Below, piece after piece: positions 53,312-62,400 of a stretch of DNA of 64,000 nucleotides. The first letter of the stretch is position 1. Each line of letters opens with the position of its first letter. The notes under the pieces were generated by a model. The model did not search any database and was not told the DNA's origin. It saw only the letters and a program-made list of their open reading frames with translations. This stretch comes from Methanohalobium evestigatum Z-7303 (GTDB taxonomy: Archaea; Halobacteriota; Methanosarcinia; Methanosarcinales; Methanosarcinaceae): positions 1,116,001 to 1,180,000 of the forward strand of contig NC_014253.1 in NCBI RefSeq assembly GCF_000196655.1. The letters run 5' to 3'. Both the position numbers and the translations under genes were made by a program.

Positions 53312-53590
53312 TCAATGTTTATTATTAACTGGGTTTGACTGCAAAAAGGTCAGAATAGCTATTGCAGTTTTCAGAGCAAATTCCGGATTTTTTAAAACAC
53401 ACTGAAAACTATCCCCACGGTATATTTCAAATTCATATCGAAATGCTTCATTCGGAACTATTTCATTTTCTACGATCCTGAAAGACTCATACAAAAGGGA
53501 CGCCACTTTTTGCCACTCATTATCTACAAATTTTGAAGAATCTATCAGGTCGCCCGTTATCACTGAATATAACTCTTCGCTCATGTTCAC
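53312..53590 (-). pseudogene. SatD-like protein, 3' truncated
   Basis: MSEELYSVITGDLIDSSKF and FEIYRGDSFQCVL fit the SatD-like family of unknown function (usually about 200 residues with a C-terminal helix-turn-helix). Only 92 residues remain, and the frame runs out next to an R1 repeat, which probably removed the rest. Confidence 0.65.
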
Positions 53591-53610
53591 CTTTAATTGT
53601 ATTTTCTTAT

Positions 53611-54976
53611 AAAGATGAAGAAAACCACGATGTCTTTAGCATCGTGGTATGATAAATAGTCAAAAAAAGATAAGTATTTTGCTAAATGATTGTATAATGC
53701 ATGTATCTAACCCAGAAGAATCATCTCCGTGCTGATAAGCAGACGTATGAAACTTTGAAGAGGTTGACCAAACTGTCCAAGAACCTGTACAATTTTACAT
53801 TGTACAATATCAGGCAGTACTTCTTCAACTATGGTAAATATCTCAATAAGAATACCGCTTATCACACGGTCAAAGAGAACGAGAATTACAGATTAATGCC
53901 ATCACAGGTAGCCCAGAATACTGTGGAGACTGTAGATGGCGGTATGAAATCGTTCTTCAAACTTCTGGATAAGAAGAGAAAAGGTGAATATGAAAAGCCA
54001 GTTTCCCTTCCAAAATATCTGGCTAAAGACGGAAACTTCATTTGTACTTTCAAGAAAGATCAACTGAAAGTTATCGATGACAAAATCAGACTGTCATTGG
54101 GCCCTGAATATGGTAGAACATATGGAACCAGATACCTGTATTTCAAGATACCTGATAACATACTAGGTCAATACATCAATCAGGTCAGGATCGTACCGAA
54201 ATACAAGGGAAGATGGTTCGAGATAGATTTTGTCTACCATGAAGATGGGGAGATTGCTGAACTTGATTACAATAGCCATCTATCGATAGATTTAGGCGTA
54301 GATAATTTTGCGACCTGCGTGACGACCAGTGGGACGGCCTTCATACTAGACGGCAGGGGTATCAAATCTTACAACCGCTGGTGGAACAAGGAGAAGAGCA
54401 GGTTGCAGTCAGTCTACGATAAACAGGATGTTGATAATGGGATCAAGATGGATAGGTTCTCTAATAAAAGGTTCTGGAAGATAAATGATTTCATGAACCA
54501 GTGTGTCAATCACATCGTTAAACACTGTCTGGAAAATCGGATTGGTAATGTTGTGATTGGAGAGCTGAAAGAGATCAAACAGGAACAGAATATCGGCAAA
54601 GAAAACACCCAGAATTTCCAGACAATACCGTTTGCCAGGTTTAAATATAAATTAGCGTCTAAGTGTAAATACCATGGTATAAAGTATCAAGAAGTAGATG
54701 AGGCTTATACCAGTAAAGTTGATGCACTGGCTTTGGAACTCATCAAAAAACATAAGAAATATCTTGGTAAAAGACCTAAAAGAGGAATCTTCCAGTCATC
54801 TACAGGTAGACTGATCAATGCCGATATCAACGGTGCATTGAACATCTTGAGAAAGGTAATCGGTGATTCCCTTGCAGGGATAACCGATAGTGGGGACGTG
54901 AACTCCCCGGGAAGAATAAGACTTTCCTGGTAACCTTCTTCCGAAGCCGCTGAGTCTTTAGCTCAGCGGTAGTTCA
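53611..54976 (+). mobile_element. IS200/IS605-type element, tnpB only (family copy 2)
   Basis: Left end after TTAT: AAAGATGAAGAAAACC, then the hairpin CCACGATG/CATCGTGG. Right end hairpin CCGCTGAG/CTCAGCGG and TAGTTCAC. Confidence 0.85.
53701..54933 (+). CDS. tnpB: TnpB without zinc ribbon, copy 2 (410 residues)
   Basis: Same family as the copies at 26321 and 56388. D in SIDLGVDNFATC, E in VVIGELKEI, D in NADINGALNI. No CxxC pair. One IGKEN unit where copy 1 has four. Complete, ends RLSW then TAA; the 3' end reads into the right-end hairpin from which the guide RNA is expected. Confidence 0.9.
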   Translation: MYLTQKNHLRADKQTYETLKRLTKLSKNLYNFTLYNIRQYFFNYGKYLNKNTAYHTVKENENYRLMPSQVAQNTVETVDGGMKSFFKLLDKKRKGEYEKPVSLPKYLAKDGNFICTFKKDQLKVIDDKIRLSLGPEYGRTYGTRYLYFKIPDNILGQYINQVRIVPKYKGRWFEIDFVYHEDGEIAELDYNSHLSIDLGVDNFATCVTTSGTAFILDGRGIKSYNRWWNKEKSRLQSVYDKQDVDNGIKMDRFSNKRFWKINDFMNQCVNHIVKHCLENRIGNVVIGELKEIKQEQNIGKENTQNFQTIPFARFKYKLASKCKYHGIKYQEVDEAYTSKVDALALELIKKHKKYLGKRPKRGIFQSSTGRLINADINGALNILRKVIGDSLAGITDSGDVNSPGRIRLSW

Positions 54977-54981
54977 CTAAA

Positions 54982-55035
54982 TTATGAATGATATAATTCA
55001 TATTTTAAGATTATGAATGACGTAGTTCATATTTT
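54982..55035. repeat. Two tandem palindromic units
   Basis: TTATGAATGATATAATTCAT and TTATGAATGACGTAGTTCAT, each followed by ATTTT, 29 bases apart. Each is a near-palindrome. A third half-site TATGAATA follows. It may be an operator or repeat debris; the copy-2 tnpB guide would match the first unit. Confidence 0.7.
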
Positions 55036-55062
55036 GCCAATATGAATATAAACAATTAAGGC

Positions 55063-55090
55063 TCTGTAGAAAACCTTTATGATAATTAAA
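55063..55090 (-). repeat. R3 end motif, reverse orientation
   Basis: GGCTCTGTAGAAAACCTTTA, the inverse of the R3 ends at 16800 and 41800. Confidence 0.55.
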
Positions 55091-55179
55091 ATATCATGAT
55101 TTACTATAGACCTGTGTACGTTGTACAGAATTAGTTTTGTTTTGACTTCTTTTACTTAATTTCTGTATTTCCTGTTCTC

Positions 55180-55350
55180 TCATTGATATGAATTTTCAGC
55201 TTGTGCACCATTGAGTCTTATGAGCACTTTGTCTCCAATTTCAACATCTATATTGTAGTCATATGATTCTTTTTTTGATGTCGATATCGAATTTAATTTC
55301 GTAACTAGATAATAACCATCATGTTCTGTTCTGATGCCGGATGTTCTGTA
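55180..55350 (-). pseudogene. C-terminal fragment of an unknown protein
   Basis: About 55 codons (TSGIRTEHDGYYLVTKLNSI to GDKVLIRLNGAQAENSYQ, TGA) form a coherent strand-rich sequence with no start codon of its own. It is cut at its 5' side by the 45-bp element relic at 55356. Family not recognised. Confidence 0.5.
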
Positions 55351-55355
55351 TTTAT

Positions 55356-55400
55356 AAAGGTAAAGAAAACCCTTATGTCTTTAGCCAAGTGGTAGTTCAC
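55356..55400 (+). mobile_element. 45-bp minimal element: left and right IS ends fused
   Basis: After TTTAT it reads AAAGGTAAAGAAAACCC (left end) and TCTTTAGCCAAGTGGTAGTT then CAC (right end) with all coding sequence gone. Confidence 0.8.
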
Positions 55401-55430
55401 CAGAGTTTCAACAAAAATGAGTTATTATAT

Positions 55431-55470
55431 TTTTTTGTGTTACATGAAACGTTAAAATTTCAGAGTTATT
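55431..55470 (+). repeat. R2 repeat, partial
   Basis: TTTGTGTTACATGAAACGTT then AAAATTTCAGAGTTAT; the intact junction at which IscB inserted elsewhere. Confidence 0.75.
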
Positions 55471-55633
55471 GTATGTTCAAAATCAAAATTCTGCAGTAGT
55501 TTCTGATTCGTTTTAAAACTTTGAAAACCTGTTGACCGTCTCGCTCAATAATAGTTAGTCTTATAAACGTTCAAAATATTTGTTGGTATGTTACTATAAT
55601 AATTATAAAGAAAAATAAAAAGGAATGATTATC

Positions 55634-56206
55634 ATGTCAACTCTAACCGGAGAAGAAATTAAAGAACGGTATAGTTATTTTGCAGATAACATCTTCACGC
55701 ACGAAGAGATAATCGAAATGCTTGAAGACAACGAAGATTTTGCGATAACACATGGTTCAGATGAGCATATGATAGAAAACCTCAACGAAAAAGGGGTGCA
55801 TGAAGCAATCCTAGTTCTAAATAATGGAAAGATTGTCAACGCGTTCAGGTACAAAACCGATTGTGTTAACCAGTCGCATCGATATGCTGTCCAATGGGAA
55901 AATCTAGATACAGAAACCAATGAATCGGTAGGTTTTGATGATATAGAGGATGCAATCGATTTCTACATCAAGAACATCAATAATTATAATCTGATGGGAT
56001 TATACGATAACCTACACGGAAATCTTGTTCATCACAGCACTCTTTGGAGAGAACTGGATAGGGAAAATCTGGAAGATAGTATGGACATTGATGATTTTAC
56101 CATGTTGTACACTGTCGATTTAGACTACAAAACGCTCAGAAAAATCGTGGATAACAGCATCAATAAGGAATACATAAGATTGAAAAAGGAATGGGGTTTG
56201 TGTTAA
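55634..56206 (+). CDS. Hypothetical acidic protein, 190 residues
   Basis: Not recognised. Soluble, very acidic, with an N-terminal helix (TGEEIKERYSYFADNIF), a strand part VHEAILVLNNGKIVNAFRY and a C-terminal helical region. AGGA lies ten bases before the ATG at 55634. Lies between two tnpB elements, so may be cargo-like or simply trapped accessory DNA. Confidence 0.65.
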   Translation: MSTLTGEEIKERYSYFADNIFTHEEIIEMLEDNEDFAITHGSDEHMIENLNEKGVHEAILVLNNGKIVNAFRYKTDCVNQSHRYAVQWENLDTETNESVGFDDIEDAIDFYIKNINNYNLMGLYDNLHGNLVHHSTLWRELDRENLEDSMDIDDFTMLYTVDLDYKTLRKIVDNSINKEYIRLKKEWGLC

Positions 56207-56229
56207 TTCAATATAACGGTATCAACACT

Positions 56230-56266
56230 GGGATATGTGAAATCCGATGGTTTTTCACATACTCCC
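56230..56266 (+). terminator. Hairpin after the hypothetical gene
   Basis: GGGATATGTGAAA pairs with TTTCACATACTCCC with one bulge. No long T run. Confidence 0.5.
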
Positions 56267-56297
56267 TTATAACATCTTTTATCGGCTAAATGTTTAT

Positions 56298-57664
56298 AAA
56301 TATGAAGAAAACCACGATGTCTTTAGCATCGTAGTATGATAAATAGTCAAAAAAAGATAAGTATTTTGCTAAATGATTGTATAATGCATGTATCTAACCC
56401 AGAAGAATCATCTCCGTGCTGATAAGCAGACGTATGAAACTTTGAAGAGGTTGACCAAACTGTCCAAGAACCTGTACAATTTTACATTGTACAATATCAG
56501 GCAGTACTTCTTCAACTACAGTAAATATCTTGATAAGAATACTGCTTATCACACGGTCAAAGAGAACGAGAATTACAGATTAATGCCATCTCAGGTTGCC
56601 CAGAATACCATAGAGACTGTAGATGGCAGTATGAAATCATTCTTCAAACTTCTGGATAAGAAGAGGAAAGGTGAATATGAAAAACCAGTTTCACTTCCAA
56701 AGTATCTGGATAAAGACGGCAACTTCATATGTACATTCAAGAAAGATCAACTGAAGGTTATCGACGACAAAATCAGGTTATCATTGGGTTTGGATTATTA
56801 CAGAACTTATGGGATTAGATACCTATACTTCAAGATACCTGGTAACATACTAGGTCAATACATCAAAGAAGTAAGGATAATCCCGAAATACAAGGGTAGA
56901 TGGTTCGAGATAGAATTTGTCTACCATGAAGACGAAGAGATAGGTAATCTGGATTATAACAGCCATCTATCGATAGATCTTGGAGTGGACAATTTTGCAA
57001 CCTGCGTGACGACCAGTGGGACTGCATTCATATTAGACGGCAGGGGTATCAAATCTTATAACCGCTGGTGGAACAAGGAGAAGAGCAGGTTGCAGTCGGT
57101 CTACGACAAACAGAATGTAGATGATGGAATCAAGATGGATAGGTTCTCTAATAAAAGGTTCTGGAAGATAAATGATTTCATGAACCAGTGCGTCAATCAC
57201 ATCGTTAAACATTGTCTGGAAAATCGAATCGGCAATATTGTGAATGGAGAGATGAAAGAAATCAAACAGGAGCAGAATATCGGCAAAAAAAATAACCAGA
57301 ACTTCCAGACAATAACATTTGCTAGGTTCAAACAGAAATTAGCTTCAAAATGCGAATACCACGGTATAAAGTATCACGAAGTAGATGAGGCTTATACCAG
57401 TAAAGTCGATGCACTGGCGTTGGAACCTATTAGAAAACATAAGAAATATCTTGGTAAAAGATCTAAGAGAGGAATCTTCCAGTCATCTACAGGTAGACTA
57501 ATCAATGCTGATATCAACGGTGCATTGAACATCTTGAGAAAGGTGATCGGTGATTCCCTTGAAAGGATAACCGATAGTGGGGATGTGAACTCCCCAGGAA
57601 GAATAAGACTTTCAAGGTAGACTTCTTCCGAAGCCGCTGAGTCTTTAGCTCAGCGGTAGTTCAC
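56298..57664 (+). mobile_element. IS200/IS605-type element, tnpB only (family copy 3)
   Basis: Left end after TTTAT: AAATATGAAGAAAACC and a CGATGTCTTTAGCATCG hairpin; right end CCGCTGAG/CTCAGCGG and TAGTTCAC. Confidence 0.85.
56388..57620 (+). CDS. tnpB: TnpB without zinc ribbon, copy 3 (410 residues)
   Basis: As copy 2, with small changes: NIVNGEMKEI at RuvC-II keeps the E but has N for I; IGKKN single unit; K for Y at FKQKLASKC. D in SIDLGVDNFATC and in NADINGALNI are present. It ends RLSR and then TAG, a rare stop here; in copy 2 the same place is TGG TAA. Probably functional, though the changed RuvC-II neighbour could matter. Confidence 0.88.
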   Translation: MYLTQKNHLRADKQTYETLKRLTKLSKNLYNFTLYNIRQYFFNYSKYLDKNTAYHTVKENENYRLMPSQVAQNTIETVDGSMKSFFKLLDKKRKGEYEKPVSLPKYLDKDGNFICTFKKDQLKVIDDKIRLSLGLDYYRTYGIRYLYFKIPGNILGQYIKEVRIIPKYKGRWFEIEFVYHEDEEIGNLDYNSHLSIDLGVDNFATCVTTSGTAFILDGRGIKSYNRWWNKEKSRLQSVYDKQNVDDGIKMDRFSNKRFWKINDFMNQCVNHIVKHCLENRIGNIVNGEMKEIKQEQNIGKKNNQNFQTITFARFKQKLASKCEYHGIKYHEVDEAYTSKVDALALEPIRKHKKYLGKRSKRGIFQSSTGRLINADINGALNILRKVIGDSLERITDSGDVNSPGRIRLSR

Positions 57665-57760
57665 GTAATGTCCCATCGAGTATTGTCTGATATCGAACGC
57701 AATCGATACGGTAAACCATCTATTTTAATCTACTTAGATTCTTTATTAACATTTACTATA

Positions 57761-57889
57761 GATTTTAAAAGTTATTTACTAGTTTTGTTACTATTCAATT
57801 TCAATTTTTGATTTTTTGTGTGACATGAAACATTGAAAATACAGAATTATCATTGAATCAAAAAGATAAGGATAATTTTCAAATCCTCA
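57761..57889 (+). repeat. R2 repeat, longest uninterrupted copy
   Basis: TTTACTATAGATTTTAAAAG, ACTATTCAATTTCAATTTTT, GTGTGACATGAAACATTG and AAAAAGATAAGGATAATTTT. It is the best reference for the empty IscB target. Confidence 0.85.
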
Positions 57890-58207
57890 TCAATGTATTT
57901 GAACAGATTCAACTTCTTCTAAAATGTTCTCTCCTATACAGGGTTTCAAACTCCTTTTTGGCACAATGTCGACTTTAACACCCAGTAGGTCTGATAGATA
58001 ATTTTCAAGACCAGTGATTTTCATTAATCCAAGTTTCTTGCTAAATTCCACCAATATATCAAGGTCGCTTCCTTTTGTTTCCTCTTCACGTATGTAGGAT
58101 CCGAAAATACCCAGATAACTTACATTATATTTCCTTTCAAGTTCTGGAAGATGGTCATGGAGGATTTTTTGTAATTGTTCAGGCCATTTGATGCCATAAA
58201 GTACCAC
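57890..58207 (-). CDS. Minimal nucleotidyltransferase (MntA-like)
   Basis: 105 residues: LGIFGSYIREEETKGSDLDI (GS...DxD) and VKVDIVPKRSLKP. Likely an antitoxin of the MNT/HEPN type, but no HEPN gene is next to it; a RelE pair lies about 500 bases upstream across an R1 repeat. Confidence 0.85.
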   Translation of the reverse strand: MVLYGIKWPEQLQKILHDHLPELERKYNVSYLGIFGSYIREEETKGSDLDILVEFSKKLGLMKITGLENYLSDLLGVKVDIVPKRSLKPCIGENILEEVESVQIH

Positions 58208-58337
58208 CGATAAATAATATGTTAATTTATTTTGTATAAAGAAAAGTCTGCAGGTTATTTGAAAGAGATAACTTTTCGGGCTTGGTAGAAATCCTCGATA
58301 TTTCCAGATATTCTAAATATCGTAAATCTACTGAATC

Positions 58338-58699
58338 TGACCGCTATCCCACGAGTAAACAGGCTGTACGACAATCAATGTCAAAGTGGATAACTTCTAC
58401 AAAGGGAACTACCAAGTAACATAAATTATCAATCTTGACTGCTCTAATATATCAGGTGACAGCATACGTGTCTGGTTTTTGAATTATTGGATAAATGCCG
58501 TTAAAATATAAATTAATCTTCAACCTACGTTTATTTATAGTTGAGCACAAATTATTTGTTATTAACTTGCAATATATTTCATCGTTTGTTGATATAATTA
58601 TAAGCAACAAATATTGAGTTATCGACTATAAATAATAAATAAAAAAAATTGATAGTATCGAATTGTCGGGCAAGCTCTTTATCGTGGGAGAGCAGTCAG
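58338..58699 (+). repeat. R1 repeat, full copy with cassette in orientation 2
   Basis: Ends are inverted: left CTGACCGCTATCCCACGAGT, right (reversed) CTGACTGCTCTCCCACGATA, both followed by a GCTTGCCCGACAAT-like part. Cassette arms TTATTTATAG (58531-58540) and CTATAAATAA (58626-58635) hold an 85-base core that is the reverse complement of that at 33259-33343. It codes for nothing, like a MITE. Confidence 0.88.
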
Positions 58700-58705
58700 C
58701 ATTAA

Positions 58706-58987
58706 TCATCGCAGCCATTTATATCCCTTCTCTCTAGGGATGATATCTGTAACCAATATTGTTTCTTCTTCAATAGTATAGATAACTCGATAATTACCTA
58801 TCCTTAACCTATAAAAACTCTTTCTACCTTTTGTACCTTTTAATTTTTTAATATCTGTTCTGGGGTTTTCAGGATATGGTTTATCGCTGAGTGTATCAAT
58901 ACCTTCTTTAATCCTTGCTTTGGTATTAGAATCAAGAGACTTGAGATATTTAGCTACCCCTGGATGCAACTTGATTTCATAAATCAT
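58706..58987 (-). CDS. RelE-type toxin
   Basis: 93 residues with the RelE/ParE fold pattern: HPGVAKYLKSLDSNTKARI, LKGTKGRKSFYRLRIGNYRV and end IIPREKGYK. RelE toxins cleave mRNA on the ribosome. Its ATG overlaps the stop of the antitoxin gene (TAATG). Confidence 0.92.
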   Translation of the reverse strand: MIYEIKLHPGVAKYLKSLDSNTKARIKEGIDTLSDKPYPENPRTDIKKLKGTKGRKSFYRLRIGNYRVIYTIEEETILVTDIIPREKGYKWLR

Positions 58988-59178
58988 TAAATATCATCCA
59001 GTGATACAAAATACTCTCTATCTTCTAACCGTTTATATTGGCGTTCCATGAATGATTCATAATCAATTTCATCCATCAATCGGGTGAGGATTTGACTGTA
59101 CGTTTCACCTTTTGAACCATAACTCTTTAGCCTGTCTCTAACTGCTTTGGTTGTGGGAATTGTTGTTGTTTCTTTCAT
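58987..59178 (-). CDS. RelB/VapB-like antitoxin
   Basis: 63 residues: TTIPTTKAVRDRLKSYGSKG (ribbon-helix-helix type start) and a C-terminal acidic helix that would bind the toxin. First gene of the pair; likely self-regulated. Confidence 0.88.
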   Translation of the reverse strand: MKETTTIPTTKAVRDRLKSYGSKGETYSQILTRLMDEIDYESFMERQYKRLEDREYFVSLDDI

Positions 59179-59418
59179 AATTACTGATAATATTTATCAA
59201 TATTATTTGTATTTATAACTTGTTATAAGCTGTTAAATTCATAAAAATATTTTTATGGTATTATATTTTATCATTTTTATTATGGTAATAGGATTATCAA
59301 AGATAATAATCCTGCATACTTAGGAAAAATAGTTATAAATAATAAAGTTTACATTTTATAGGAATTAATCTATTATTAGCTACACCCAAGGGTTATCTGA
59401 TACACGGTTGTCTTTAAT

Positions 59419-62400
59419 ATGATAGAAAGTTGCAGCAACATAGGTACATGCGAACAATCATTGTCATCAAATGTAAAAAAAGGGTGCTTTATAGGAGAAT
59501 TTCCTATATCAGATGATGATATTTGTAAAATAGAACAATTTATTGTGGAAAACCTATCATCGAATTACCATGATATAGTTAGTTTATCCCGTAAGTATCC
59601 TTGCACCTTAGCTTGTTTTTTAGTGTGGGAGGGAATTTTAGGTTACAAAAAAGGTGATTATTGGTCTCGTATAGAAGATATCACAGGTTATTTGAATCCC
59701 AATCAAAAAACAAATTTAGGAGATTCATTCCTTTCTTTTTTGAAAAGAAATGATTTACCATACAAAGATATGAAATATGCTCATAAATATGTTACCAATA
59801 TACTTTTTCAGGGAATCATACCAAACTCATGTTTAAATAGTTTTTTTAGCAACATGTTAATCCCCCTCCACAAAAAAGAGTTTTTCAACTACGATTTTGA
59901 AGAAGTTAAATCTTTTTTTAGAGATTGGAAAAAATACGAATCAGAGATTGAAGAAATAGAAAACAAAATAGAAGATTTGAAAATTAACAAAGATTATTAT
60001 TTAAATGAACTTGAAGAAATAGAAACTATAATCTCTATCTGGGATACCGTTATAAAACTAAATAATGTAGAATCTGAATTAAACAATCAATTTAATTTTA
60101 ATTTTCTTTTAGATTATAAATCACCGTCAAAAAATCAAATAGTGATTGAAGATTTAGAATATTTAAAAAAAGAATACTTGCAAGATGCAAAATATTTCAA
60201 GTTGTATGACTTTACGATTCTAAACCATAGCGATTTGATAAATAAAAGTTATAACATATTTTTAGAATTAGATGACAAAGACAAAAGGTTAGAAGCTCTT
60301 AATAATAAGTTGGCTATTGTTGAAGAAAGATTAGATAAACTTTCAACTGAATTATTTTATCGAACGTGGAATAATCAGGATATAGAATATTTGAAAAATT
60401 TACCATTTAACCAATTAAAAAGTGATATAGAATACTATAATAAACTTGTAAATGATGAAAATGATAAATTAAAATCTAAAAACATAGCTGGTATTATATC
60501 TCTTTTGAAAAAGAAATTCAGTAACAACAGCTTTTTGAACAAATTTTTCTATTATGGACAAAAGGAGAAATTAGACACTTATTCTAACATATTCCAGCTT
60601 CTTGAACCTTTACCAATTGACAAAGAAAAACTTGAAAACCCCGAAACTGAACTGGTTGATAATTTAAACCAATTCTTGGCTTATCATGAGGATTACAATA
60701 AGCACAAAGGTGATATTGAACTTATTAATAGTCAATATGAAGATTCATTAGCCGATTTGAAACAAATTTCTCAAAACTCACATTTAGGTCTAAACGATTA
60801 TACCAGGGAAAATATAAGTGATTTAAAACAAAAGCTAGGTAAACTTCAAGAATACAAAGATAAAACGAGCTCAGAAAAAGAAAAATTAGATTATGTTTTG
60901 GATATCATTGGTAAAAATTTTGATTTTGGTAACACCCAATTTGATTTTTTGATAAAAATAGACAAGATAATAAATGTAAAAAAAGACCTGTTAAATAATT
61001 ATCATGGTATCGATAAACTGATAACCAAAATTGAGGAGACTGATAAATCGGGTTATAGTAAAAATTATTATCTCTCTAAAAAAGATGAATTAGATAATAC
61101 GATAAAAGATATCAAATCACAGGTATCTGAACTTAACCGCGATTTAGAACTAAAAGAAAAACATTTTGTTTATCTGGACAAACCTGTAAGAAGGTTCTTC
61201 CTATATGGAGAAGAATTTGCTGAAAAGTTTTTACATGAATCGGTTTTATTGTTAAATAATTTTGTAAATGGAAAATACAGCAAACCAAAGTTTTTTTATT
61301 TGCCACCCAGAATAATTGACAATTTTGAGTCATGGTGGAATAAATATGGAAAAGATCATCTGGAAAGATCAAAAAATAATCAAAGTAACGATACAGTAAT
61401 CAAATTCAAAAGTCCTGTTATATACTTAGATGATTTTGACAATTTGAAAGTGTATTTACCTTCTCAGTATTTAATCAAAGAAGGTTTTAATCCCGATAAT
61501 AATTATTATTTGTCGATAAAACCAACTGATTCTGAATATGGTATAAATCAACCTTTAAAGATTTATGATTTTAGTGAGAACTTATTAGAAACTGAAGAAA
61601 TCGATTTAAGTCTAGATAAGATTTCACATTTCTATGAATTCAAATTGTTAAAAGATGATGATGTTATTAAAACGTGGGATGTAAAACAAAATCCAGACAC
61701 TAAATATACATTATACTTTTTCGATTACAAATCAAGACGGATGATCCAAAATGATACACTCCCAAGAAATAAAGTCATTATAATTTCGGATTATGGGGTT
61801 GGAATTTATCCTAATGTAGCACTTGAAAAAGGAAATTTAAGGTTTGGAAATGACCCTTATGTCTATAATACTGTTAACTTAAATTCTGTTGATGATTTAT
61901 TTTTAGTGGATGAACAGGAAAATTATGAAAGGTTGCCTCTATCTAAAAAACAACCTAAGAAACCAAAATTAACAGATTTGAATATATTAGAACTTGCTAC
62001 TTCTAATGGTAATAATATCCATTTTGGATCCCCACCATCGATTGAAATTAACTTAGATGATCATGAAGAAATTGAAAACTGGAAAATTTCTATAGTAAAT
62101 GAGGAAAACACCGATCAACAATACCATCATCGACTGGACGAGATTAATGATATTTTGCAATTTAATATAGACGGTACTTGTAAAATACCATTATCATCTG
62201 CAAGGTTTAATGATGAACCTCTGTTTGGCAATTTTAAAATCCGTCTGAAAAACAAATTACTAAATGTGGATGAAACATTCAATCTGTGCATTGTTCCACA
62301 TTTAGATATCAAGTTCAATAAATCTATATTTTTACCTGAATCAATCATGAATTCTAAAGTCGTAGCGTCTATTGAAACCTCTGATAAAGTAACTTTTAAA

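Noticed and set aside
57618-57664. TAG at the end of tnpB copy 3 as a second pyrrolysine codon
   Set aside because: Readthrough adds only short residues from the right-end hairpin, and copy 2 stops at the same place with TAA.
33054-58699. R1 copies considered as integrated virus ends or att sites
   Set aside because: No integrase, capsid or terminase genes; copies are many and lie in both orientations.
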